A stretch of 64,000 nucleotides of DNA, taken from Quercus robur (lineage: Eukaryota > Streptophyta > Magnoliopsida > Fagales > Fagaceae). Position numbers and translations under genes: made by a program. This document shows, piece by piece, positions 12,991-23,987 of this stretch (within the stretch, counting starts at the first letter, position 1; each line of letters opens with the position of its first letter). The DNA is taken from NCBI RefSeq assembly GCF_932294415.1, contig NC_065535.1, positions 28,722,782 to 28,786,781 on the forward strand, in the 5' to 3' direction. Under the pieces are notes generated by a model. The model was not told the DNA's origin. It saw only the letters and a list, made by a program, of their open reading frames with translations, and did not search any database.

Positions 12991-13375
12991 GAAATCAGTA
13001 ACCCTATCCCAACGCTTTTGGGCTTCCTATACCAGCGTTTTTGAAAAACGCCGCTATAGGCCTCCTATGGCAGCGCTTTGTAAAGCGCCGACAAAAAGCG
13101 CTGGTATAGGTTTATCTATTACGGCGGTTTGTAAAAACGCCGGGAAAAAAACGCTGGGACAGGACGATTTTTTTGTAGTGCTAAGGTGTTTTTTGGCTGG
13201 AAAGAGGAAATTTCTCACCCTCGACCCTTGGCACTGGCCAGTGGAGGAGCCGTGTTAATAATCTCCAAAAACACACACATTTAATTAGTTAATGAAATAT
13301 AGGGATATGTATAATTCTATTTTTAAAATAAACTTTTTTACGTATATGTATGTGAATGGTCAAATTAGTTGGGCG

Positions 13376-13420
13376 CCCTAAATCTTTTTTTTTTTTTTTC
13401 ATGGGAACCCCCTAAATCTT
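13376..13420 (-). repeat. micro-retroposon footprint with 11-bp target duplication
   Basis: CCCTAAATCTT at 13376-13386 is repeated at 13410-13420. The insert is a T-run followed by CATGGGAAC. Confidence 0.6.
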
Positions 13421-13430
13421 GATTATATCT

Positions 13431-13461
<31 letters not shown>

Positions 13462-13809
13462 TATATAGATATATATCAGCTATTTAAATTAATTGAACAT
13501 TCATAAAATTACAATAAACTTGTGGTTATTTTAACAATTATCCAAAAAATAAATGGAAAACAAATAAGGATGTAGTCCTTGCACTCTACGTATTGTAATT
13601 TAAATAAAGATGTTTAGTTTTGTCGTAAAATTTGTCAAGTTTAATAAATGCATTTTTTATACTACTAAATGCCTGTACGGTAGGAATATAAAATATACAC
13701 TTTCTTAAGAAAAAAGCTTATGTGTAGTGTTGGAGCGCATTGGACAAAACACACGAGTGACATGTGGACATATGTTGTATCCATGTCACATGCAATTTAC
13801 CAAAGAAAA

Positions 13810-13969
13810 ATTCTAGAAATATAAAAAATTTCACAACTTTTACCAAAATTTATTATGTGATGAGTTATGAGTGGTAGGTTTATTGTGGATCCACACCTTC
13901 ATTACTCACAACTCATTATATGACGAGTTGTAACAAAAGTTGTGAAATTTTTTTAATGTTACAATAATT
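13810..13969. repeat. MITE-like inverted repeat
   Basis: The arms run towards each other from 13810 and 13969. They share AAATTTCACAACTTTT...AC and, further in, a segment around ACTCAT(T/A)ATATGA with its inverse. The centre is GTGGATCCACA. The unit is about 160 bp, has no coding capacity and folds into a long hairpin. I could not fix its target duplication. Confidence 0.6.
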
Positions 13970-15157
13970 GATCTTTACTAAATCAATACACCAAATGCAA
14001 GCACTCAAGGGGGAAATTTTAATGTCCTAAAGAACAAATTCATGGCTCTATGTATGCATAGAGATGACATAGAAGAACACTTCTCAAATAAATAACACTT
14101 ACACTCTCTCTCTCTCTCAATATTACTTTGCTCGTCATTGGTCAAATATTTAGTAAGAACCACATGCAGCCTGAAACTAAAAATGGCTTCTGTTACCACT
14201 CAACAGCTCATCTCTGTTCAGTTTCACTGCAAGTCAACGTTTAATCGTTTTCCATATATATACACATGGAGTTCAGCCAGGGTTGGACCATTTAGAAACC
14301 TTTTTTTTTGGGTCAAAATCTCACAGCATTGGGAAGGCAAAATCATGTGCATGTCAGCATGTGAAAGAAATAAGTCATAACACTATGATTTCTGTGTTTT
14401 CCAGTGGGCTTATTTTAATTTCCCTGGCATTTCAAACCTTGAATTGGACTTTTGGAACTCATTCATGTCTGTGGCTCACTTGTCACGTTAACGTGGTCTG
14501 AAATTTAAGCTGGCTGTCTCAGCAGCATAACTGTATCTTTAATCAGTATTGGTGGTGGTTGACTAACAGAGTAAAATTGTTTTAAAAAATCAGCAAAAAA
14601 AAAAAAAAAAATTGTTATGGGGAAGCAATGGTCAACGATCTAGTTCGAATCCATTGATGATGGTTCTGAAAGAAATTATTCTAGCAGCAAGAAAATAAGG
14701 GAGGGGTTGACTTCTCTTGGGATTTAATAGCTAGCTGTGTCAGAAAACCGTTTATCTTCGTTTATTCTTATGCTGCCATGCATTGAGCTTTAAATGCCAG
14801 GGAAAAAATTTTTCTGGAATGATGCTTCTTCTACTAATTGTTAAATCTTGGAGATAATATTACTGCTTTGTTTATTTCATTCATGGTTTCAGCCTTTCAG
14901 GGCTTTGGTTGTATCACATTCTAAAGCCAAATGATATTGGTCCATATGGAGTTTTGTTTCTTATAAATTAAGGGTAAGCGTAGCAGTAATGAATCCAATG
15001 TTGTGTTATGTATGGCACCTCACATATGGACAGATCACAAAATCAAGAGAAGCAATTAATTGATATTTTTTGAGAAAAACTAGCCTCGAAAATGCAGTTT
15101 AACTCAATAATATGATTTCTATCATGTTTTCTTATTCAATGTTAAGTCCTATAAATA

Positions 15158-15317
15158 ACCATACACCTTTGGTGCGACGGTCATTGCACAAGTATAAATA
15201 TTTGTGGGGTATGGGGGGCAAGGGTCAAGATTCAAGCCTTCATAAAGAAGTTTTCACACACATATACACTTAGATGAGCTAGAATAGAATTTCTATCTTG
15301 TATTAAAAAAAAAAAAA
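15158..15317 (+). mobile_element. tRNA-derived SINE with 14-bp target duplication
   Basis: The body has an A-box-like GGTGCGACGGTCATTG and a B-box-like GGGTCAAGATTCAAGCC about 45 bp later. It ends in ATTTCTATCTTGTATT plus an A-run. AAGTCCTATAAATA stands on both sides (15144-15157 and 15318-15331). All hallmarks of a plant SINE are present; the family name is not known to me. Confidence 0.85.
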
Positions 15318-15407
15318 AAGTCCTATAAATAGATGATTTTACATTCATATTATTAAAAACAAAAAACAAACTTAGACTTGTCTTCTATTAGAATTAAATA
15401 AGATTTA

Positions 15408-16025
15408 GGGATGGGCTCCTCTCCCGTTATTGTTTCTCCCGTTATCTCCAGTTTTAAAACAAATGCATTATATCTGGCAGTTATCTAATCTAAGGATGTT
15501 CATTAAGCCACATCACATGAACAAAATTTTATCCCATTTAACAAAGATTAACACAAAACTCTACTTCTCAAACTCAAAATTTTACATAAAACCATTCTGC
15601 TAAAACCTTTGAGCAACCTGTTAAAATATCTAACAATTCCAAAATCTTCCAGTCATTTGAATTCTAGCCCAACAAAGAAGATTTGATTTCTACTGAGTGT
15701 ACCCAAGACAAAAATCTTCACATCATTCCAGCTTTAGTGAGGCCACAAAACAATCCATTGTCTAGTGAGACCACAAAGTAGAACCCCTATTGTTTTCAAC
15801 AACTTGACTGGAATTCAAAGTTCTGAATTCCAAAAGGTGCTCAATCATTCTTTGCATTATTCCTTTGTGTTTCTTCCCCCCCCCCCCCCCCCTAGTTTTT
15901 ATACTATTTTGCTCATGTGACATGGCTTAATGAACATCCTTAGATTAGATAACTGCCAAATGTAATGCATCTATTTTAAAACTGGAGATAACGGGAGAAA
16001 CAATAACGAGAGAGAAGTCCATCCC
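15408..16025. mobile_element. Mutator-like terminal-inverted-repeat element, non-autonomous
   Basis: The left end GGGATGGGCTCCTCTCC and the inverse of the right end (GGGATGGACTTCTCTCT) begin inverted repeats of about 115 bp with roughly ten differences. The 9-mer TAAGATTTA flanks both ends (15399-15407 and 16026-16034). A 9-bp duplication with long inverted repeats is the Mutator-superfamily signature. The 618-bp body has no open frame of note, so it is a MULE-type MITE. Confidence 0.88.
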
Positions 16026-16034
16026 TAAGATTTA

Positions 16035-16897
16035 TTCAAATACCAACCTAACAATTTATTCCCCCATTATATATTAACCTAACTCCAAATAACTATAAAT
16101 TATAAGCTTAAAAAAATAGTAAAAAGCCATAAAATAGAAGCACATAATGTATTGTCGTCATCCCAAACATAAGGATTCTTGTCATTTGACTCCTGTAAAG
16201 TGAATAAATGATATCTTAAAGTAACATTAGATCCCTTGCTTGATTTTATGCGTAGCTAATCAATTTTTGAAATTAACCAATTATTAATTAATATTTATTT
16301 TTGGTTAATTAACCAAAATAAATAAGTCACCAATAATTATCATAGTACAGTAAGGTAATTACCAAATAATACAATCAATTAAACTGGAAAACCGTTAGAT
16401 GTATCCAAAGAAAAAATCACCATGTGCATTCCCAAATTCCAAGAAAAGAAAAAAAAAACCACTAATAGAATTGAAATTTACTTGAGTCTTACCTATGATC
16501 CTAAACTCTGCCCTATAGAAAGTTTACTGATGTGACCTCATGATTAGCTCTAAGTCATTTAAACTCTTCTACTCTAATTTTTTTTCCCCTGAATCGTGTC
16601 AGTGACTCCAAGGACAGCCTTAAAGGTTTTGATATCTATAGCAAACATATTGGGATGGTTTTGTGGCTTCAACCTTGATCACCAAATAGAGACTCCGTCT
16701 TGAGATTTGAATTCTAAACTCACATGTCGGATGAAAGTAGGTTTAGGGCTCTTTTGTAGCACATTGCACAAACTCTCTAAACCTATCCTTTTTCAGTTGA
16801 ATAATAAGTTTCCTTTAATACTTATGTAAGTGGTGCACAAATTTGTAGACACCAGCCTACATAATCAACTTGAATTAAATCAAGTTTCTTATGTCTT
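16035..16897. other. gene-free stretch
   Basis: AT-rich sequence without a recognisable gene or repeat, between the MULE-type element and the LTR element that starts at 16898. Confidence 0.4.
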
Positions 16898-17759
16898 TGT
16901 TAGTTTTTAGACCCCTTCACACAATATGTTTAACCTAATATTAAGCCAAATTGATCAACAAGTTTGTTAATTAAATCTAGGTTAAACAAATATGTGTAAA
17001 ACAAATATAAAGTGGAAAGTAAAGAACACACAGATCTGATGACCTAGGAAAACCAAACCGGTAAAAAACCTGAGGAGGATTTAATTTAGCTATCCTCAAG
17101 GTAAAAACAGATATACTATGAAAGAATTGAAGTTTGTATAATAAGATTTAGACTACTAACATCCTATTGCTACCTCGTGTAGAAAACTTACTACCACGAC
17201 ATGACAAATCCGAGTCCATGAACTACTTCTTTCCTTGATCTACAACACCACAAGTTCTCCTACTTGTGACTTTGAGACACCTCTCAAAGGTTTCAAATAT
17301 TCTTGAAAGTTCTTTATGCAACAACTGAAGCAATTATCAAGTTCTTGATGTAAATCTTGATCTTGATAGCTCTATATGTGTGTTTGAAGGTAAACACCTC
17401 TCAGATCTCACAAAAGATTCAACACACAACTCAACAAAGACTTCTAAAATGTAGCTAGGGTTTTTCCTTTTATACTTAGAGTGAAACACTTAATCCTACA
17501 CGTCATATGGGCTTGGGCTAGTTTGAGAATTCTGCAAAAAATTGCTGATCCATGATTCTCGATCGATTGAGTCTAATTTTCGATCGGTTGAGCCTTGCAG
17601 AAATTGAATAGTAATTTCATGCAATTACTTGATTCCAAACTTACGTTAAACCAAACTTTGAGCAAGTCTAAACCTAGACTAAATGTTTTGATCATGATTT
17701 GCCAACATATACAAATTGAAGTTCTAATACATTAGTTTATAAAGTCTTAGAACCTAACA
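16898..17759 (-). repeat. 3' LTR of the Copia-type element
   Basis: It runs from TGTTAG to CTAACA (862 bp as placed on the plus strand). It contains short CGATCGGTTGAG-type motifs. On the element's own strand it follows the purine tract directly. Confidence 0.8.
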
Positions 17760-17775
17760 ATCTCCCCTTTTAACA
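17760..17775 (-). other. polypurine tract of the Copia-type element
   Basis: On the minus strand the bases immediately before the 3' LTR read TTAAAAGGGGAGAT, the expected plus-strand priming site. Confidence 0.75.
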
Positions 17776-18385
17776 ATCTGTGACAAAACACATTACACGA
17801 AATAAAAAGCTCAAAGTAAAAAATAGCCCAATTACACATTATTGCCCAAAATACAATTCAACCTAACTATCTATCAGTTGTAAAAGTAGATAGCAGCTTC
17901 GAATGAATTAACCTGTAAATTCCTGAAACACTAAACAAACCATAAACGCATGTATGGAAAATACAAGTAAACCAAAATAAATTTCTTGTTTTCACAAAAC
18001 AAAAAATAAAGGCATATACCATGAATAACCTCATAATATAAATCATAACCAATGTATCATAGTTTGTGAAACAAGAACATAATCATAAGTAAAATAAGAA
18101 ACATAAAAATATAAAAACAATGTCTCCCCCTAACATGTACACTTGATCACATCATCAAAACATAACACATATCTTCCCCTAAAATACAATCTACACCAAA
18201 AAATCTCATATCTCCTCATCTCCCCCTATCACTATGCACTCCCCCTTTTTGTGACGTATTGCCAAAGGGCAATCAAGTCTCATCCAAGGGTGGAGCCGGT
18301 GGAGAAGCACCTCTAGCATAAGCTAAATCTACTCGTAAGGTTGCAACTCATTGAGCAAATCCAACAAAATCTGTCCATGAGCCGC

Positions 18386-19297
18386 CTAAACGGTGAGACA
18401 CGTCTCTAGTATAGTACGCATAGACGAAGAAGATGATGTAGACGGTGGAGGATCCACGGCAGCAGTGGGATCCACAAAATCCTCAACAGTAGGATCACCA
18501 GAAGGAAGGGCTCTAGAGGCATCACCTGTAGAAGACTCAACTCTAGTGCATTTAGAGCTAGCTTTTAACTGAACAACTCTTTGCCTAAGAAAGGTGGCAC
18601 CTATAAAGGCGATGATATGAACAGGCTCTAAAGTAGGGAAGTCCTCTAAACCTAAATCTAACAGAATCCTATGAAAGAAAACCGGGAAAAACAAACCATG
18701 AGACTTAGCACTACTCCTATGAACCTTAACAAGAGAACGAATGAAAAGAGTAAGAAAACTAATAGGAGCATCAGTGATGAGAGCGTACAAAAATGCACAT
18801 CTCTCAAATAGGAATGGTATGTGTGAGAAATAGGCCAAATGGTAGTACCAGTAAGAAGAGACATGATGTTGTCAATGGGAGGAAATTCTGTGTAAGGGTA
18901 CACAGGCTACTGTACTAAAGGTACACTAAGAGCAGAAGCCATTACCTCACGGGTAATAATAAACTCTTCACCCCTTATCCAAGTCTTCATATAGTGAATG
19001 TTGGAATCATTGGAATAGATGGATAGAGATGTTTGAATAAAACTCTCTAATCAAAGTAGCCAAAGGGGGATGCTCAACATCCAGGAGAGGTAACCAACCT
19101 TGACTCTCAAATTTCCTACGTATCTCAGGATTAACCTCATCTAGGATAACTTTCCTTTCAGCCCAAACAGACCTAAAAATATTCAACCTCTTATAGGTTT
19201 CTTGATTAGATTTAAACTGAAATCTAGAACATTGAAAATCAGAAGTGGAGGTGGTAGTGGATTTCTTAGCTCTAGTTTTCCTAACCATGACTCTAAG
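18386..19297 (-). pseudogene. putative plant transposon protein domain, broken
   Basis: The minus-strand peptide begins MVRKTRAKKSTTTSTSDF and continues with WAERKVILDEVNPEIRRKFE, GWLPLLDVEHPPLATLIREF and YSNISIH. The frame then breaks near 19020. Fragments resume as VYPYTEFPPIDNIMSLLTG and then a serine/proline-rich tail near 18390-18570. I recognise this as the domain often called putative plant transposon protein, found in the 3' part of non-autonomous plant LTR elements. Its function is unknown. Stops and frameshifts make it non-functional here. Confidence 0.65.
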
Positions 19298-19333
19298 AGT
19301 AGAAAGAAAAAAACAAGAAAACACAAAAACCAA

Positions 19334-21340
19334 GGTCAGACTACATTAGAAAGGGTTAGAGCACAAAATATATCAATGAATAACAATCTATATGATGCAT
19401 GTAATGAAGGCACATATGATGCATGCTCTAATGCACAAAAAGCTTGTTCAATTTTTTAAAACATTTTCATATAATTGACTTGAACAAAGAGTTTTAACCA
19501 AAATCCCCAAATTTTGAAAAACCCATTTTTCAAAATCAAATCAAATTGAGTAATTAGACATTATACTAGTTAGAAAACATCATATAATGAATTAATCCAT
19601 CAATTTCACAAGTCAATTTCATCAATTTAAGCCCAATTGAACAAAAACCCCAATTTCTTAAAATTTCAAGCCTTAGAATTTCCAATTCTTCCCAAATCAC
19701 AAATTGATCAAATTAATGCATGGGAATCATGTGTATACGAATTAAGAACAAAAATCCAATGATCAAAATTGAACAAAAACAATCAGAATATCAAAAATCC
19801 CAAAAATCTTTAGTTCGAAAATCATGAAGAAAATGCATGAAAAATGTAAATAACTTGAAAAAGGAAGGGTATATAGGTCTTACCTACACTTGAGGGGGGG
19901 GGGGGAACCTTGAAGATTTGAGGAGGAAAACAACAAAAAGTCTTGGATTGGATCGGTCGAGAAAGAAAAGGAAAAAAAGAGAGAAGACTATTTGAAAAAG
20001 TGAAGAACACGTGAGGTGAAAAACTCTTTTATTTTTCTTTTCTTTTGAATCTCGATCGGTCAAGTACCGATCAGGTACCAATCAAACAAGGTAGAAGGTT
20101 TTCTTTAAAAAAAACTTAAAATTTCGATTGGTCAAAAAATGGTTTCGATCAATTGAAAAACAGATTCGATTGATCGAGTACGAATTGAATCAGGCAGAGA
20201 CCAAGCTTAAAAACTCAAGGGATTTTCGATTGGTCAAAAAACACATTCGATCAATCGAAATTCTGGAAAACTGGATTTTTTGAAAAACAGCAAAAGTTTT
20301 TGCAGAAAACACTCAACCCAAACAATTTCATGAATGAAATGCATGAGAATGAGTTTAAAAGTTTTTCAAAAACATTTGTTTTCAACCTAGAACTTCAAAA
20401 ACAAGATTTTCACACTTTTTACCCTTAAATTTTCAACCAATGAACATATTTTGTATCAAAATCATAGAATATATAATCTTGGATGGCTAAACCAAATTCA
20501 CACACAATTTCATGTACTAAGTTTAGCAAAGAATAACTTGTGAAGTGTGTGCAACTAGTAATAGCATAAGATACATGTGAGGTGATATGTAGATAATAAT
20601 CAATCACAATTTCTACATTATTCATCACATAAATTTGAAAGTGACTATCACCTAAAGAGTTACATCATATAACTCTCACATCTCCTAAAAAACAAGCTTG
20701 CAATCATGCATTTTTTTTATTTAGCCTTATTGTATACATGCCTTTTTTTTTTCCTTTTTTTATATATATTTTATTTAAGGCTACACTTTCTCGAGCACAA
20801 AATCTTACGATATGCACTAAGATGTTCATGATTAGCTAGTAAACGTGATGAAATGGTTATTTATGCCTTTTTCTTATGATTTTTTAGTCCTTACAATTAA
20901 AAGCATGTGACTTCAAAATCAAGATCATGTGATCAAAAACTATAAACAACTCACACACAACATGCACTACATAGCTCAAACTAGCAAAGTGCAAAAAAAA
21001 AGCTCATCTAAGCTAATCAAGGTACACAAGCATGTTATGTAAAGATAATATGGCCAACCTTAACTACACATCCATGAAATGTAATACAAAACACATTCTT
21101 CCACATTCCTCTTTCCATTTTTTTTTTGTTTAATTTAAAAAAAAAAAAAAACAAAAAACAAAAACATCAAGAAAATGGTCACAAAGAATTTTGAGTTAAA
21201 GTACAAGGACCATGTCAGAAAGACTCAATTAGATTGAGCTTTTTGCATCCACAACCTCTTAGATACAACTTTGGTTTTGAAGTTATTATTTAGATTAGAA
21301 TGATGAGCAATTCCAATATTAGTATAAAGGTTTAAAGCCT
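19334..21340. other. internal non-coding part of the Copia-type element
   Basis: AT-rich DNA between the gag remnant and the transposon-protein remnant. At about 20045-20265 it carries repeated CGATTGGTCAA/GATCAATCGAA motifs in both orientations. I see no conserved coding domain where protease-integrase-reverse transcriptase would normally lie. Confidence 0.5.
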
Positions 21341-23077
21341 TTACCAATTCACCAAGAAGTACCATAGGATCTTGTGCTTGAGGCACATGTACTTTTTGCT
21401 TATTTGCTCACTTTGTAGCTTGCAACTTGAAACAGTTTGGGAAAGTATGCTCAGCTTTTCCACAAAATGACAAACCCATAAAGGTCTATCATGCTTCTTG
21501 TCCTTAGGGAGGTTAGGACTCTTAGGCTTAGATTCTTTAAGATCAACCCTAATCTTCCTAAGAGCATGAACATCTTCTTTTGGTTTGACAACTTCTATCT
21601 TAGATGGTTCAGAAGAAGAAATAAAGTTTGGGGAATGAGTTTCAGATACAGAGATGCTATCAACAGAACCTAAACTTGATTTGTCTAAGGGAGACTTCTG
21701 AATAATTAACATGTGATCAAGTTTAGAACTAACAGACCTATTTGTTTGTTCTCTAGCAATAGACAATTCTAGTTCTAGGTTCTTAATCTTATCAAGCAAC
21801 ATAATATTTTCAATCTTCATCTTATTAACCAGTTCATTAGCATCAAGCAAATTCAACAACAATTTTTTCTTTTCATGTTCAAGAGTGGCTATCTTCTTTA
21901 GCCCTAAATCCACACTTATTGCATCCTTTACAGCAACCTTGCATAGCTTGTTATAAACTTCTTACAAGTTAGCATACTTAGAGAGTTCCCCATCAGAAGG
22001 GTTCTCTTCAACCAAATCACTTTTATTAACTACAGCTGTAGCTGTGAAAGCAAAGAAGTTTTCATCTTCATCACTTCCAGACTCGTGATTAGAAACTTCA
22101 CCATCACTAAGGGTTACAGCCATAGCTTTACCTTTTGATCTCAAAAATGTTGGATATTCAGATTTCATATGACTATACCCTTAACAACCAAAACATTCTT
22201 AACCTAGAGAATTACTAGAAGATTGACCAATTTTTTCTTTTGATTTTTCAGCATTATTGATTTTAGTTGGTTCTTTTTTCTTAAAGTTCTTAGGTTCAGC
22301 ATTGTTTCTACCTCTTGTCCCTCTATTATTATTCCTAAAAAAGTTTCTAAAGTTCTTGGCAAGATATGTAATCTTTGTAGAAGAGAGTTCATCATCAAAT
22401 CCATTATCATCAACATCATTAACTGACTTAAGAGCCATTGATTTAGATTTGTTTGTTTTGGGTAGGTTAAACTCATAGGACTGAAGAGATCCTACAAGCT
22501 CATCAACAGGGATGGAGTCCACATCCTTGCTTTCAGTAATGACAGTTACTTTGGGTCTAAGGTCCTCAGTTAAGGATCTAGGAATCTTCCTAACAATCTT
22601 AGGTTAATCATAAATTTCACCCAAATTAAATGCAGAATTAACAATGTCATTAAGCTTAGCATAGAATTCATTAAAACTTTCATCTTCAAACATCCTAATA
22701 CTTTTAAATCTAGTTGTTAACTGCTGCAACTTGTTTATTTTAACTACCTTTGTGCCTTCACTCACAGTTTGGAGGATTTTCCAAACAATATAAGCAACCT
22801 CAACATTTGAGATTCTCCTAAACTCCTCCATAGAGACAGCATTAAAAATAGTATTCATGGCTTTAATATTAAAAGCGGCTACTTCTTTTTGGGATGTTGA
22901 CCACTCACTAACAAGAGTAGTTAGTTTCTCCCATCCGTATTCAACGGCGTTCCACACTCTCTCATTTATAGATTTCAGGAACGCTTTCATCCTAACCTTC
23001 CAATAGGCATAATTGTTACCATCAAAGTGTGGGGAGATCACAAGAGAGTGATCGTGTTCCATGACAACAAGAGTCAA
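21341..23077 (-). pseudogene. Copia-type gag remnant (UBN2-like) with degenerate zinc knuckle
   Basis: The N-terminal part (23077-22604) reads MEHDHSLVISPHFDGNNYAY, then WKVRMKAFLKSINERVW, ending near FNEFYAKLNDIVNSAFNLGE. This is the classic gag domain of plant Copia elements. After a stop the frame continues (22522-22199) with VDELVGSLQSYEFNLPK and a basic N/K-rich region. At about 22200-22160 a zinc knuckle is recognisable as CFGC, stop, GYSHMKSEY. A stop sits inside it and the last cysteine is a tyrosine. Further on (21913-21341) comes a coiled-coil segment with LEHEKKKLLLNLLDANELVN. At least three stops make this a pseudogene. Confidence 0.8.
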
Positions 23078-23118
23078 TGATCAACTCTTAGATCAAAAGA
23101 TCTAACACAAGAGCTAAA

Positions 23119-23132
23119 CTACTCTGATACCA
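23119..23132 (-). other. primer-binding site (initiator tRNA-Met type)
   Basis: The minus strand reads TGGTATCAGAGTAG two bases after the LTR end, the usual complement of the 3' end of plant initiator tRNA-Met. Confidence 0.85.
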
Positions 23133-23134
23133 CT

Positions 23135-23429
23135 TGTTAGGTTTTTAGATCCACTATAAAAGAATTGAAATTTGTACAATAAAACTTAGACCATTAATAT
23201 CCTATTGCTACCTCGTGTAGAAAACTTACTACCATGACCATGTGACAGCTTCGAGTCCACGGGCTACTTCTTTCTTTGATCTACAGCAACCACAAGTTCT
23301 CCTACTTGTGACTTTGAGACACCTCTCAAAGGTTTCAGATCTTCTTGAAAGTTCTTTATGCAGCAATTGAAGCAATCATCAAGTTCTTGATGTGAATCTT
23401 GATCTTGACAGCTCTATGTGTGTGTTTGT
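23135..23429 (-). repeat. 5' LTR of the Copia-type element, truncated and internally deleted
   Basis: It starts TGTTAG like the left copy. About 200 bp present in the left LTR (roughly 16915-17115) are missing here just after the start. Homology stops at GTGTGTTTG near 23429, where the left copy continues for another 300 bp or more. Confidence 0.75.
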
Positions 23430-23987
23430 CTATGATTTTCTTGTTTGTCCGTGATTTGATTTCCAAACACCCCCCCCCCCCCTAAAAAATATAGGTTTAA
23501 TGTTACCGATTACTTCGTTTGCATGGCAAGATCATCATTTCTTCCATAATTAGCTAACATATATGGATCTCATCACTTTTTTTTTTGGGATTCAAACACT
23601 AAAAAACTAGGGCTCAAGTTCTCAATCAACTTTGCAATACACCTCAATCCAACCTGTCCAGTGATGTCCAACTTAATACTAATCTTTAAGCATTACACAC
23701 ATATAGATACATTCAGCCAGAATCTTTCTTTTGATAGGTCACTATATTGAAATTTAGAGAGAAACTGATGATGAAAATGCTTAATTAACTGAATCTTCAT
23801 TAAGTTGGATAATGATATTTATACAGGATTAACTAACTAACAGAAATAACAAACTAATCCACTGATAACTAACTTCAGCATCACATGCACTGCACGTGGT
23901 AGAACCACTTATTACATAACACAGAAAACTACTTAAACGACTTGTAGCTGGACTAGTGAATTCTGAATGATACTCTCAACACACTAG
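23430..23987. other. gene-free flank between the LTR element and the GDSL gene
   Basis: It contains a C-homopolymer near 23469-23482 and probably the 3' untranslated region of the GDSL gene. No other feature is visible. Confidence 0.4.

Larger units (their letters stand above)
6326..13180. mobile_element. non-autonomous CACTA (En/Spm) DNA transposon, complete
   Basis: The left end reads CACTACAAAAAAATGGGG and the right end is its inverse, TTTTTTTGTAGTG. The trinucleotide CTA stands directly outside both ends (6323-6325 and 13181-13183), the 3-bp duplication typical of the superfamily. Both subterminal regions are packed with palindromes built on CCAGCGCTTTT...AAAAGCGCTGG, the expected type of transposase-binding repeats. 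The 6855-bp body contains no recognisable transposase; its open frames are short and unrelated to known domains. It probably depends on a transposase supplied elsewhere. I infer a deletion derivative or one carrying non-transposase filler. It lies in the intergenic region, not in a host gene. Confidence 0.92.
13184..15143. other. gene-free stretch with scattered small repeats
   Basis: No supported gene. The stretch contains an ATATCT/AT microsatellite at about 13425-13470, two small insertions listed separately, and AT-rich filler. Confidence 0.4.
16898..23429 (-). mobile_element. degenerate LTR retroelement with Copia-type gag, minus orientation
   Basis: Direct repeats of one LTR lie at 16898-17759 and 23135-23429. 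Just inside the right copy is a primer-binding site matching initiator tRNA-Met. Just inside the left copy is a purine tract. Reading on the minus strand the order is LTR, primer site, gag, coiled-coil region, plant-transposon-protein domain, purine tract, LTR. No protease, integrase or reverse transcriptase is visible, so the element could not move itself. The upstream (right) LTR is truncated and also has an internal deletion relative to the left one. Confidence 0.8.

Noticed and set aside
14138..14501. Possible first exon of a plastid-targeted protein starting MASVTTQQLISVQFHCKS at 14183
   Set aside because: The start looks like a transit peptide, but the frame soon becomes non-protein-like. 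No downstream exon could be joined and no family was recognised.
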